The position numbers were made by a program, and so were the translations under genes. From positions 62,001 through 126,000 of the forward strand of contig JALNQF010000042.1 of the NCBI GenBank assembly GCA_028456385.1: 64,000 nucleotides of DNA. Direction: 5' to 3'. The notes under the pieces are model-generated. The model did not search any database and was not told where the DNA came from. It worked only from the letters and a program-made list of their open reading frames with translations. Position 1 is the first letter of the stretch, and every line of letters starts with the position of its first letter. Source of the stretch: Ophiosphaerella korrae (taxonomy: Eukaryota; Ascomycota; Dothideomycetes; Pleosporales; Phaeosphaeriaceae). Shown here in pieces: positions 34,111 to 46,563 of the stretch.

Positions 34111-37100
34111 CTAAAGGATGAATCTACGAGATAATCCATTGAGTTTTCCTCGGTGCTGTAACTATCCAATGGTTGTCAATTGGAAAAGTCCAAGTTTGAA
34201 AGTCCTTCTAACTGGGCAAGATAGGGTGGGAAGCCAGTGACAGAATTATTCCTTCATTCAACACAAGTATATCTTGACGCGAGCGTAGTATTTATTCAGC
34301 AGGGAAGCTTCCATCTTCTCCGTGGTACAGCGACTCCAATACCTCAAGAAACCTAGCGTCCTTGACGCTTGACCATATACCGCAGCTATGCTTGCTATGA
34401 TCCACAAAAGTAAAGTTGTACTAGATAGAGAAAGATCCGAGAGCGATAGTCAAGAATTAGAGTGTTGTTGGTCAATCATTGACAGGAGACGCAGCGGTGT
34501 GCTTTTCATCTTTAGTTAATCCAAGGGGCTTGTTAACGGTGTGCTAGGTTATCGTGCAACGGGTCGTCTTGCAGAAACCACGATTTTGGTAAGAGTTCCC
34601 ATCCTTGTAAACGTTGTGCGACGACGTAAACATACTTAACGGATGGCCTGAGAGAAAGCTCTCAAAGCATGCCTGAAATGAGGTGTGGGCTGATTGTGTA
34701 AATTAGACGCCGTGGTGAGTTCTTTCTCACGAGTCTACCTGAACGTGCGACGTGTATTTGATCAAGTAGGACATGGGTATGACACCACATCCTTGGAAAT
34801 AGTTGAGGGGTAAAGGTACACTCTGCAAGTACGTGATGAAACCCCCAACCTAGTTAAAAAAAAACAAGAAGCGGAAGGGATACGACTTTGAAAACACGCA
34901 GTGAGGGCCTGGCAGTTTAATTCAATGTTGTGTTTCACTTAATATCATCTGGGTCCCGCCATTTCTAGAGTATTACTCGTAGCTTTACCAGTTCAAACTT
35001 TTCTAGACACTGGACGTGAATTAGGCAGAGAAAAGATTGCACTATCCAGATTTCGGGCTCCAGAACAAAGACATGCACACCATGTGAATTATTGCACTTT
35101 TGAGTATTGGGTACAGAACTAGTCATGGCGTACTGTGCGAGAGAAGAGGGCACGGTAGCCAGATTTGAGAAAGATATGATTATTCGACAACATACAAAGC
35201 AATCATGTGTAGATGACATTGAAACACAGACCACAGTGAGTTTTAGTGCAATTTAACTCCTCGCCGAAAGACCCCCAAAGAAGATGGATTGACGCACACA
35301 TGCCTTGTACATCGGAGGCAAGTACCCTACATCTCAAACACAACGGAATCCTTTTCATTGCCGAGGGTTTGTCAGATGAACGACCGAGTATGAATTTGTC
35401 AAACGACGCTAGGAATTGCTTGTTCCAGACTTTTCGAAGGCCATGCAAGTCGTGTGATCTAGGCTGTGTGGCTCCTTCTAGACGTTGGTCATTGTCTTTG
35501 TGGCATGATACCTGGGTACCTAGTTGCAGAGCATGTGCACGCGACAAACAATTATCTAAGTAGCTTTGAGAAGTGGAGTTGTGGTGAATACGAGTGCCGG
35601 GGTCCATGGATTATCGCGCAAGCTCGGATCTTTGTGGGAGCGGCCTGGGAATAGCTCTTGTGGGTGTTCTTCGGTAAACGATTTAGGCTTTCTCAAAGTA
35701 CGAGGTAGGCTACTGTATAGTTACGAGGGTTCTAATACAATTGTGATTCATGTGTTGGGGAAGCATGTGGATCCTGGCTGCGAAGTATTTCCTTTTGTGA
35801 GGCCGCGTGACGAGGCATTGCTGGAGCGGTCACGGTGCTTAGGCCGTAAGTAGCAGGCAATGCATAAAGAGGAAAATCCAGGCGGGCACTTTATTCTAAC
35901 TACGATGCTTGAGGATTTCATCGTGTAATTGATGCAATTCTCGGAGAGGTGAATATGATTATGGGTACAGAGCTCCAGAGGCCACGCCAGTTGCAACAAG
36001 CGCGGTAGCCAACAATAGTCCACTGTGATCGCAGTGCAGTACTAGGAACCCCTAACCAAGGAATTGGGCATGAGATGGAGAACGTACCTTGTCTGCGACA
36101 GTAGCTAGGATCACTGCTGATGACATGCAGCTACAAATGCCCCATAGTTGTGACATTATTGGTTGACCACGGCTGGTGATCTTTCGGCAGGAAGCAAGCG
36201 GGTTTGGATGTTCCCATCGCAACACCAAGCCACTTGTGATTAATGCAATTAGGAAATAACATACGAGCTAGCACCGGATCTGGTCTATAGATGGCCCAAG
36301 TATTCAAGGAAAGTACATATGTTGTGCAGTACGGGAGCGAGAGCCGCGTGGTGCTCCTCTGATCTAACAAGGCTACGATGGTTTTGGATGAGTGATCCCA
36401 GAGACTTATCTATTTTATAAGACGCTGTATCAACAATGTGTCGACTGACTCGGAGCATTTGACATCAAATTGTGTCAAGAAGAGATGGCATGGTCTAAAT
36501 GGACCATACATTGTTTGGCCTTTGGAGTGCGGGTTTGGCAAATTGATTGAACAGGATGACGTTACGACAGTGACACAACATGATGCTGTGACGTGAGAAG
36601 CCTGGGAGGTTGCATCCCGTGGTGTTGTTCCAAGGGAGCATTTCGGCCACGGGTAAACTTGGGACCCGGTCGATTGCTTTGCCGGCGCTAGTTCGTTTTT
36701 AATTATTAAGGCCTGCCAATCACAAATGGCTGAAAACAGTGCAGCCAGGTTCACACGACCGTTCAGCTTGCGTTTGAGACGATGTGTAGTGCTATTACCC
36801 GGGAGACACTACTCTCGCAGACAAAGCTTTGATGGAATCTCGGGAAGAATATGGCACGAAGGATGAATGTACGTGATTGGACAAAGAGATGGGTAGATTC
36901 GGAGGGAGTGTTGGTTGCCGAGGATATTAGTTGGATGCTTGGGCCGTCTCGCTTCTGCATGGCATTGGCTTCAAAAGCATGTGCTGTAGGGACCTAGGAT
37001 GGTTTTGTCGTGGAGAATAGCTATCAGGCTGCAGGCACATGTCAGCGAGCTGCAGTTGACAGCTGTCAGGAGTCAGGACATGTGCGATGGGCGGTGATTT

Positions 37101-39584
37101 CTCGGAAGCAGGCCAGGTTGACCTAGGACGAGGGATGAGGAACCCTCTTTGGCGATTGTGACAAGCGCGAGCGTAATTAGCCCGCGCCGTCGCCTGTAGG
37201 CGGTGACGTGATGCCTTCTGGACTCGACTCGGATCTTGGCTGAGCAACCGACAGATCGGAGCCGGGCAGTGGTCGGAGCGTGGACAACCGATCAGCTCGG
37301 ATCAATCGACGGGGCGGCGGGGACCATGGCCCTGGAAGCACGGTAGACTAATTTGGGAAGATAGGGAGCTTCTGTGTCTGTGTGCTTCTGCCGTCTACGC
37401 ATCGAAGAAGCACGAAGAAGCAAAGCGAAGCTAGCCTGGGGTGGTCTCGATACGAAGAAGAATTACAGAGGGCGACTGCGTGTATCAATGATGATCCACC
37501 TAGAGGTACTTGATGCCCTCGACTCCTGGCGCCAGGGGATTACTGTCCCCAGGTCCCGTCTCTGGGCAGGTACCAGCTGCAAGGTACAATACGCGATGCA
37601 GTAAGATAACGTGAAAGAGGGTCATGATGCATGGTAATAGCGTGACGCTACCGCCTTGTTGGGGGCGTTTTGTCAATTCAGAAAGGATCGCAGAGAAGCA
37701 GGAAGCAGGAAGCAATGCAACAAGGGGCACTTGGATTGATGCCCAACTCATTGTGCTTGGTAGGTAGAGAGTACCAGTATGGTTGTAATAACTGTCTGTG
37801 ATTACTAGATGCTGTATGACACATCAGCTCGGTTTTCGTGCAGGGTGACGAAAGTTGATGATGGTGAAGGCAGTTACCAGCATACACCCTTGCCCACCAG
37901 GGGTGATGGCGCAGCACATGTTTCTACAGAGAAATGATATCGTGTCGGGCAGGCAGTCAGTGTCACAGTGTAACTTGGTGAGGCGGCGTGGCGCCCCCAC
38001 GAATATTGCTTCAACAGGCCGACCGTCAGCGTGCGCGTGGCTTGGGGCAATTTCATCTCGTGCAGCGGCGATGCGAGGCGCGACGAGACTTAGCGACTGC
38101 TGACCCGTCCCGGGCCCGTTGAGCGGAAGAGGGCCATGTGAGGAGAGGGAGATTGTGCAGATGCAGGCAGCAGAGTCACGGCGTGGTTGTGTTGTGCAGG
38201 CCTCAGGGTGCTGACGCTCGAGCGGTGTTCGAGGGGTTGTGAACAGGGTTTCGGGGATAATAATTGCGTCGCGGAGCTGCCAATGGCAGGCGGCAGGCCG
38301 GGGAAAGGAGCATGCAATTTTGCACTCGTTTGCACTCGACTCTTCCAAGCGAGAGCGGAGGGCATATGACATGGTGCCCCGCGCAGGCCAGCCACGACCG
38401 GACGGATGGTGTCATTGCTGGGCGGACAGAGTTCCGGGAGGGCTGAGAGGGACATGAGAGGCAGAGGGCAGGCAGAGGGCAGGCAGAGGGCAGGCAGCGG
38501 GCGGGCAGGGTTGGGCCGCCACGACCGGACGGCCAGTACACGGTAGATGCTAGATACTGCATCCGGCAGGAGCAGTTCGGGGGCAGCCTACTCCGCAACA
38601 GCACATAGCACGCCGGCGAGGAGTCAGTCGGCGGCGGGCGCTCCTGCTGCGGGCTGCCGGAGGGCTGGCTGCCGCTTCCGCGCCAACGCCATCGTCACTT
38701 CCAAACCATGCAGTAGCGCAGGTGCAAGCGCAAGCGCCAGGCAGGTGCGGTGCAAAACAAGAGCAAGCGCAAGTGCCAACAGTGCAAGTGCCATTGCCAG
38801 CACCCGTGCCCATCCCCCAGTCCGCGGGGCCCGTGCGGCCCTCACTCACGAGTCACCCCCCGGTGGCAGGCAGGAAACAGCGCGAGCCAGTGCCTGTGCC
38901 AGTGCCCCAATGTGCCAATGTGCCACTCTCTCACACGCACTACTCCTCCCCTACCCTTACCCTCACCACCCTCCCCCCAGAGCCGAACCCATCGCCTAGC
39001 GCGCCTTCCCAGCGCCGCCGACAAGGCATGATGTACTTGCTTGCTGCCGCAACATGGGCGACAGGGGTACTGCCCAGCAGATCCTACTTCACCGTACATT
39101 CCTAATAGTATATCACATTGCCTGTCGCACCTTCGCCTGTGCCTCGCGGGCTACCCTTTGCCTGTAGCTTCATTTTCATCTCAACCCCCCATCCCTTCCT
39201 CGACTGCCTCGTACCTGGCATGGCTGCTCGCCCCCACCCTATTCGCTCTGCATAGCTCCCACTGCCTGTCCACCTACATCATTGCATCGCCGCATCGTCA
39301 CCTCATCACTCGCCTCTCTTGTTCCGTTCGCCTAGTTTTTTTCTTCTGCCTTGCTCCCTTTTCTTCAAATATCCATAGGGTTGTCCTTGTGGCGACCACC
39401 CACGTGCTTCACGCTGGCGACCATACTTCCTGCCATCCAGGCCCCTCACCCTCGTTTTGCACACCAGCACCCTCCTCCACCACAGCCCTTCCCACCCTCC
39501 TTGACCCCACCTTACGACCTTCCCAAATCTCCCCGCTCATGGTTGGCTCATAGTAGACAGAGGGGCTCGGACAATCCTCCCCAC
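34111..39584. other. 5.5-kb gene-poor region before the bZIP gene
   Basis: No convincing gene. The left half is AT-leaning with scattered frames on both strands around 34965-36023, one of which has a faintly protein-like tail (see findings). From about 37 kb the sequence becomes GC-rich with low-complexity CAG/GCA-rich frames (38.4-38.9 kb), and 38.9-39.58 kb is strongly CT-rich, as expected for a promoter and a long, possibly spliced leader of the bZIP gene. Confidence 0.4.
38461..38504. repeat. 11-bp tandem repeat (GCAGAGGGCAG), four copies
   Basis: Three identical copies of GCAGAGGGCAG (38461-38493) are followed by a diverged fourth (38494-38504). It lies about 1.1 kb upstream of the bZIP start. 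It is a minisatellite with no known role. Confidence 0.9.
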
Positions 39585-41132
39585 ATGTCAAGATTACCGC
39601 AAGGAGTACCTCGCCCGGGCCAGACCACCACGCCTCAGCTATCGCCTATCCAGTCTGTCTTCGCAATGCAGCCACCCCACCGAAGTGCTTCTCACGATGG
39701 CGTGCTCGGCCAAACCATCCTTCCACCTCTGCGTGCCTTGTCTCAAACGCCGCCCACCCCATCATCCGGCAGGCAGGGTAATCCACTTCAATCCATTCTC
39801 AATCCCCAGGCCGAATTGGCCGAGCAGCAGAGAAATCGGAGGCGAAGTCTCTCCCAACTGGACTCGCCCTCGCCCATAGAGACACAACATTCCCAGAGTC
39901 AATTCTCGATCAGTCGGCCCGCAAGCGTCGACTCCACTCAGGATGATTATCCTCGGCAAATCCAGCCCCTGGGAAGGCCATCGTCCGTAAGACATGCCAG
40001 AAGTCCAAACTCACCCCACAAGCATAGGACACAGAGCGTTGGCCTGCTCAATCCGCCCACAGGAACAATCGATGCCCACCAATCTCCCTTTTTGACAGCT
40101 AGCACTCGTCCATCAGAATCACTTCCCTCGTACCAGCCTGTACCTACCCCTCCAGCAGGAATTCGACCACCTCCATATTTCTCCTCTATGCCTGGTACAG
40201 GCCCTGCACCACCCTCCCAGAGCCTAGCTCGCACTGAGGTTCGCCGGCCAAGCGGGGGATTTGCCCAGTCTGGAAGTGCAAGCCCTGTCGGCCAATACTC
40301 ACCTTACAGTCAGCCGGCCTCTGTCGCGTCTAGCCAGTTCGACAACTCTCAGACCCCGGGACATTATGCTGCGAGACATTCAGCCGGGCAAATGCACGAG
40401 TCCCGTCTCTCTGCTGGACCCATGGAGTCGGACCGCAGCATGATTCCCATGGCGCCTTCACCTCAAAATAACATACAATATATGACAATCAAAAGCCAAC
40501 AAGGACACAACGTTCAAATTCCAGTTGACGTTCAGGCGGCCTCAAAGGTCGCTGACGAGAAAAGAAGGCGCAATGCTGGTGCATCCGCTCGTTTCCGTGC
40601 TAGAAGGAAAGAGAAGGAGCGCGAAGCTTCTATGAGTATTTCCCGCCTTGAGCAGCAATTACGCGACGCCATTGAGGATGCAGATTATTATCGAGGCGAG
40701 CGCGACTATTTCAAGGGCATCCTTGCCCAACAAACTCGATCTGAGAGTCATTATGGAAGACCGCCCTCGCCTCGCCTAAGGCGCCCATCAGTGGCTCCAT
40801 CTCTGACTTCCTCTGCGAGGGAAGTTTCGGAGGACTCTTATGCCGAATATGACGAAGACTTCCAGGAAAATGAGCGCAACGTACGGAGACGCACCAACAA
40901 CTATCATCCAGTGGCTGGCCCCGCACAGGCGGATATGGGCGCGCCCAGTCTTGGTCAAGCATTTCCAGTTGCATTTCCTTCAATCACACCTGCCTCCGCT
41001 CAAAGCATAACGCAGGCCCATCCATCCACTCAGCAGCACATGGCACCAGAGAGGCCGGCCTACCGTGACCCTTTCACTCCGGACGTTGGTAGAAACTGGT
41101 CTTCATCCCATGGCCAACCTCGCGAGCCTTGA
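39585..41132 (+). CDS. bZIP transcription factor
   Basis: From the ATG at 39585 (MSRLPQGVPRPGQTT) the frame encodes 515 residues. The frame is open further upstream but without an ATG, and a spliced upstream exon cannot be excluded. The first 320 residues are Pro/Ser/Gln-rich. The basic region EKRRRNAGASARFRARRKEK with the signature N-x3-A-S-A-R-F-R lies near residue 325-345, followed by a leucine-zipper-like helix (SISRLEQQLRDAIEDADYY). The basic region is of the A-S-A-R-F-R type found in Cys-3/MetR-like and related fungal bZIPs, so control of sulfur or nitrogen metabolism is possible but unproven. Expected nuclear dimer. Confidence 0.88.
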   Translation: MSRLPQGVPRPGQTTTPQLSPIQSVFAMQPPHRSASHDGVLGQTILPPLRALSQTPPTPSSGRQGNPLQSILNPQAELAEQQRNRRRSLSQLDSPSPIETQHSQSQFSISRPASVDSTQDDYPRQIQPLGRPSSVRHARSPNSPHKHRTQSVGLLNPPTGTIDAHQSPFLTASTRPSESLPSYQPVPTPPAGIRPPPYFSSMPGTGPAPPSQSLARTEVRRPSGGFAQSGSASPVGQYSPYSQPASVASSQFDNSQTPGHYAARHSAGQMHESRLSAGPMESDRSMIPMAPSPQNNIQYMTIKSQQGHNVQIPVDVQAASKVADEKRRRNAGASARFRARRKEKEREASMSISRLEQQLRDAIEDADYYRGERDYFKGILAQQTRSESHYGRPPSPRLRRPSVAPSLTSSAREVSEDSYAEYDEDFQENERNVRRRTNNYHPVAGPAQADMGAPSLGQAFPVAFPSITPASAQSITQAHPSTQQHMAPERPAYRDPFTPDVGRNWSSSHGQPREP

Positions 41133-44100
41133 GCGCTGGTCACCACACTTTTCCTTGGTCAATTTGAATATTTTCAGACAATGTCTCTTTTTAACTCATG
41201 GTGGACGAGCCAATTGATTTGCTTGGATGCCAGCACAACTTTTGCAATATACCCCACGGCCTTTATGGCTCCAGCACCTTTATCAGCCATTTGTTGCTGA
41301 ACGTCAAACATATAGAAATCGCATCTAGAAACATTCGTCCCCACGGACACATCTCCTTTTGAGCGTTCTCAGATTCTTCTTCACCAATGTATTACCTGGG
41401 CGCGGCCTCACGTTTTCACAAGTAGTTGTATAAACAATTCGCATTGTCTGATCGCTTTGGCAATGTTCCTTTCAAACACCCTACCTCCTCGCCATGACCA
41501 AACTCATCTGGTCCCATTATGCGGAGTTTGCTCTAGTACAGGCTATAATTGTTTAAAGTTCTGTGGACAAGCACCCGCACCACCCACATCTGCAAGTTGC
41601 CAACGGTCGTTTCCGTTGAAACACCACTTCGCTAGCGCTTTTATGGCGGGACCGGCGCCTCATTTAAACTACGTTTCGGCGTTTGAGTTAGGTTTAATCA
41701 CACGCCGCGGGCTGTCTGGAAAAGCAGCACATAGTTTTGTGTCGCTTACAGCCTCTTAATTGGCCGAGGCATTTTTAATGATGGGAATTTCTCGGCCAGG
41801 GATCGTGCTCCGGGTTGGTTGGGACTGAGTTCTGTCGAAATCAGAGTTGCGTCACATTTGGGTGCTTAGACTGGTCTAAAAGCCGCTGACCTGCTATCAT
41901 TCACCGCAGTTTGCTGACAATGTAGCACTGCTGCGTTGGATACTAGACTAAATGTCTCTTCGCAACTCATGATTATCCTCGGGAGCTTTACATGAACATC
42001 AGGCAATAACCATACGCTTCGTATAATGTACAGCATGGATGCCTTCCCGTCCCAGTAATCAGGTTCGTTGGGTTGCAAAGCGTGATCATTGAAACAAGCC
42101 ACCTTACCATGATGCTGGACTCGATAGAAGCTGTGCTGCTGTGTTTTGCATGCTGCGACTGGCGGACAATACTCCGGGTCGAGCCGTTCGCCGCGAATGA
42201 CGTCGATCTAGCCTTTCATATGCGATCTTAAGGTTCGAGCGCAAACTATGGCCTTCTTAGTCTGGTATGGCTTTTCTAGCATGGTTTGTTTCACGGTCTA
42301 ACGCGAGCTATCACTAACAACACAATACCAAAGTCATCCGTCGGTCTGGCTCCAAGGCCAGCTAAAATGGTTGCGGAAACCCTGATGCAGTTCCCCGGAT
42401 CCATGAACGCGTATTCTTTCCATACAGTAGTGCCAAGAGCTGTTTTTTTTTTTTTAAGCTTTGTCCATGAACGGTCCGAAAGCCAAAGATGGATCACGAC
42501 TGGAAGAATGAACTAACCGGGTTCCCAGGACAGTGGCTAAAACCATGGCTCGTGTTTGAATTCAGTCCAGCCATCAGACGGCAGACCGTTGACAAGGTAG
42601 GATGTCTAGGGCCGAGTTCAATTCACCGCGATAGTTTGAAGAGACAGCGAACCGCCTTCCCCGCATAATTGACTTTGCTGTATCTGTCGATTTGCCGAAT
42701 TCAGCAAATGAGGGCGGTCGTTCTAGCACCAGTTTTAACATTTGACACGTACGTAGTAGGATTTGAACACTGTGAATCGGTTGCCAGTGACAGAAGTCTG
42801 CATAGGCTTGGGTCCTATGATGCAACATGCACCTGACCAGGCTCCTCATCGCACAACGCTCAATCTTGCGCCATCGTTGAACTCGGGACTTTTTTGGCAG
42901 GGTAGGTATTTCTCAGCATGTATCAGCCGACGGAGCAAGTGGGTGTTGAGCTGCGCCAAGAGTCCTGAGGTCGTTAGTGTCGCTCTTTGGAAAACGCCTG
43001 GGAGTTCTCTTCACGACATAAATTGGTTGTGGCACTGAGCCATGACAACTTTCTTTATGCATATCCTCTGTGCGGTCTTCAACGTCGACAGGATTGGACC
43101 TATGTCGCAGATTTACCCCTTCAGAGAAAAAAACGTCTCACTCCCTTTGCATACTGATGAGGCATACCGCCGCAGTCGCCAGGATTCACCTTGCTCAATT
43201 CACGTGGTCTTGAGTCGTGGGAAACGACCTTCACAGGCTAAGTATATAGTACATACAGTAGCTTGTCACGAACGCCACAAGGAATTCTGCACGGCATTGC
43301 CTAGTGTCTGGCATAGCTCCACTTGCCTTGGCTCCGCGAAACGAACTATGCTCCCAAGGCCATTGTTTATTGCAAAGGCATCTCGTTAAACGTCCTTTTG
43401 GATAGTAAACAGCGCATGGCACAAGATCCTGGAAAATGTGTGAGAGGGTGCCATGCTCTCATTGCTTCCTGTACCTAGAGTTGGCAGAAGCAACGTCCAT
43501 GACTCAATAGCAGCGTCGGTCGGCAACTCTCCAGGGCACGAGGTCATCAACATGATCCTGTCAGCTCCTTTTGTTCGGCCCGATGGTTCGGCAGCTATAT
43601 GAGAATAGCACGCCGTCCAGCCGGCGAAGTGAAATACCGATGTCTCTTACGGCGCGTGCACCGGGAAGGAAGACAGGTCACTGTGCATATCACGATCACC
43701 AGTATCCTCTAGTCGCTACCTCATCCGGACATGTTTCCTCTTTGCCCCACCGTGCAGCACACGCCTACACAGGGTTTGAAGAAAGGCGTGCGGGTGTTCT
43801 CGACACGTGTATATCCACACCGCATATTCGTTTGCTTGTAGATGTATGTACATGTACACGAGATCTATGATGGATGCAGACTACAGTACTGGTGATGATT
43901 AGTGTGTAGAGATTGGGTCGTTATTGGACTAGTAAGACGATCGCAACCGCTGCGCGCGAATATGCACGCAATAATGAGCCACTAGCACCATTCCGGGATA
44001 CGAGACCTATTCAGCGATGCGCCGTGTCTATCGACTCACGTTCGGGTTGCTGGTTGACGCGGCATTATGGCACAGCATTTGTAGGCAATGATGCTAGCGG

Positions 44101-46563
44101 ACAATACTTATCTGCCTACGTATTCGTAGAACTTGGGCCGTGCTGTAGGCAGACCGCACATAGAAGAGCTCGAATATCTACTTAGACATGCAAAGGAAGA
44201 GAAGGCTTGGCCGGGCCACCCTGGTAGGCGCTTATGCAGATGATGAGGGGTGTTGCAAGTCCCGAACGCGAGCTTGCGCAATCAAAGGCCCTGCCCAAAC
44301 TTGGACGGTGAGTCGGTGACAGAGTGAGGTTGATATGCAACCATGTCCCGTATGGGTTACACAGCACTTGTTGAGGAGCGGGACTCGATATGTCAGATTG
44401 AAGATGATGCGCGTGGTGAAGGGCGAACCTGACACAGCCTTATGAGAGGATCCGGAACGAGAAGAGCTTCGCAGCTAATCAGATGGCACAGGAGATAAGA
44501 TGGGACGCATCGCGTCAGTCGGTGCAAGTTGTACCGGTATTATGTGTGCGCCATCGCGGAGTTGAGCGCATGCGCAACTAAGGGCCATTGTAGCACGGTC
44601 GTGCTGTTAGGGCGTGTCTGGGGGCCTAGAATTGTTGCTGGCTTTCATGCCGTATGGGTTCAAAGGTCAAGACTCAAGACACAAGACCACACAGGACAAG
44701 ACAACACCACAGGGCCAAAGCAAGACATGGGAAATGCCACCCAATGACAACAGACCGCTTGACCTGATGCATATACCCATGCACGTCTGCCCCATCCGTC
44801 AATCTTGCATGCACTCCCATGCACCACATCCTGATCCCACCCACACTGTTCCACTATGCCGGAATACGCTAACAACGCAAGCCCGTCGCTCCATGCCCAT
44901 GCATGTCAGACTTGGTGTGATGGCCCGCATCATCCGTCCGGTCATGTGAGAGCGCCCATCAGCCAATAGGAAAATTCACTTAACACAGCTTGTCGACGGT
45001 GACTTTGGTTGGTCGGGTCGGTCCGTCTGAGTTTGCAACAAAGTTTGAGACTTGTGTCGCTCGGACGGGCGTGATGTGATAGACTAGATGTGATAGACCG
45101 CTACAACTGCTTCATAGGGAACAACCACCTCCCGCCCCCCGTCCTTTTTTCCTGTCTGACTAGGCGATTTGATGGCGACAGTAGCAGCTTCAGCGAGCGC
45201 GGCTAGGAGAATGGCAAAACTAAAACTATAAAAAAGCAGGGCGACGGGCCGATGGAAAGCCCTTTTTGGTCTTAGCCCATCCACCTACTTTAGCCCCAAC
45301 TCTTCCTTTCGGCGTCCTGCCTCCGAAGTCCAGAAACTCTTCGGGCTGCACATTAGGAACTCGACTATGGTACGCGAGATGGACGAAATGCAACCCGCCC
45401 CATGTCTCACTTTTTTTCTGGCGGGCGTCTCGCCTTAGGCGGCATAAAGGAAAAAAATAAAAAATAAAAAATAAAAAAAACTCAAGGGTTGCTTTGCTTT
45501 TCTTTTTTGGCCTGGCTTACGGCGCAAATTTTTTATTATTTAAAATCATATCTTCCAACCTTGCTACTTCATGCGAGTGGCTGGCAGCTGCATTCTTACA
45601 GATACGCGCGCACGTTGGAAACATGGTGGCTTGAATAGCCGAGCGTTTTGCTTCTTCGCATTGCGGGGCCAAGCATGCACCCAGTATTGAATTGGGATGT
45701 CGTCAGGAGCCTCCTGTGACAATCAATCCGCCTGGTCCATGCCAGGTACAGCAGCGATGATGTGGAGATGACATGGCGACAACTGTGTCCGTGTGCATGC
45801 GTATTTATATATATTTGACTCAACTATGCAGCAGCGGAGGGCACTGTCTCACGTGGTGCATTCACTGTTTGATGACTACCTATCATGATTGCAGAGCTAA
45901 GACTGCGTCTTGTCACCCGTTGCGCGCCTCATTTTGCCAGGCAACAAGCCTTGCCGCCCCACTGGCTCTGATGATGTTGCAACATGGATCTGTCCCCTTC
46001 GTGCGCCTGTCCGGCTGACACGCCGATCAATTTCATACGTAACGTTCGGAACCGATTTCATCGTGGACTAGGGCTCACCGATCAGCCCCTGCCCGCGGAG
46101 AGTTGACATTGCACCCGTGCGGATAGATTGACGGACGGGGTATGCAATTGGGCGGGCGGCAGACCCGTTATCGGTGTGCTAGACTACCGAAGAAGCGTGT
46201 GGCCCATAGACGATGGAAGCACTCTAGCAGAGCCGAGCAATCTCGAGCAAAAAGGGCTGAGGCTCCAGATTGCCGCTCAGACTAAACAGAACTACCTGGC
46301 GCATGGAATGCAAGTCATCCACACGCAAGAAATCGACGATATCTCTCTTGAAGCCGCTAGATTTTGCCGTGCTGGCTTCTATTGGGGCGCTTATGCGTGG
46401 GGGAATGGGAGCATCTGGTGGGGGTAGCCGAAAGACCCGGGATGAGTTGTCGCTGCAGGACGTCTCAATAACATGCTACAAGCCAGCTCGGTAAGCGAGA
46501 GTATTGATGTATATTGTGGCACACACGTGGTGTAGAAAGATAGCGACAACTGTGCACGCATCA
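41133..46563. other. 5.4-kb gene-free region
   Basis: No frame with domain-like sequence was found on either strand. Short frames of 60-115 codons occur at random. A T run near 42443-42455 and an A-rich repeat near 45451 are the only clear local structures. The 3' end of the DUF1746 gene lies at its right border. Confidence 0.45.
45451..45480. repeat. A-rich AAAAATA tandem repeat
   Basis: Several copies of an AAAAATA-type unit stand in tandem. It is a simple low-complexity repeat, possibly an old poly-A tail. Confidence 0.75.

Noticed and set aside
42760..42790. Sequence resembling a minus-strand tRNA B-box (GGATTTGAACA)
   Set aside because: The T-arm stem does not pair and no A-box is present.
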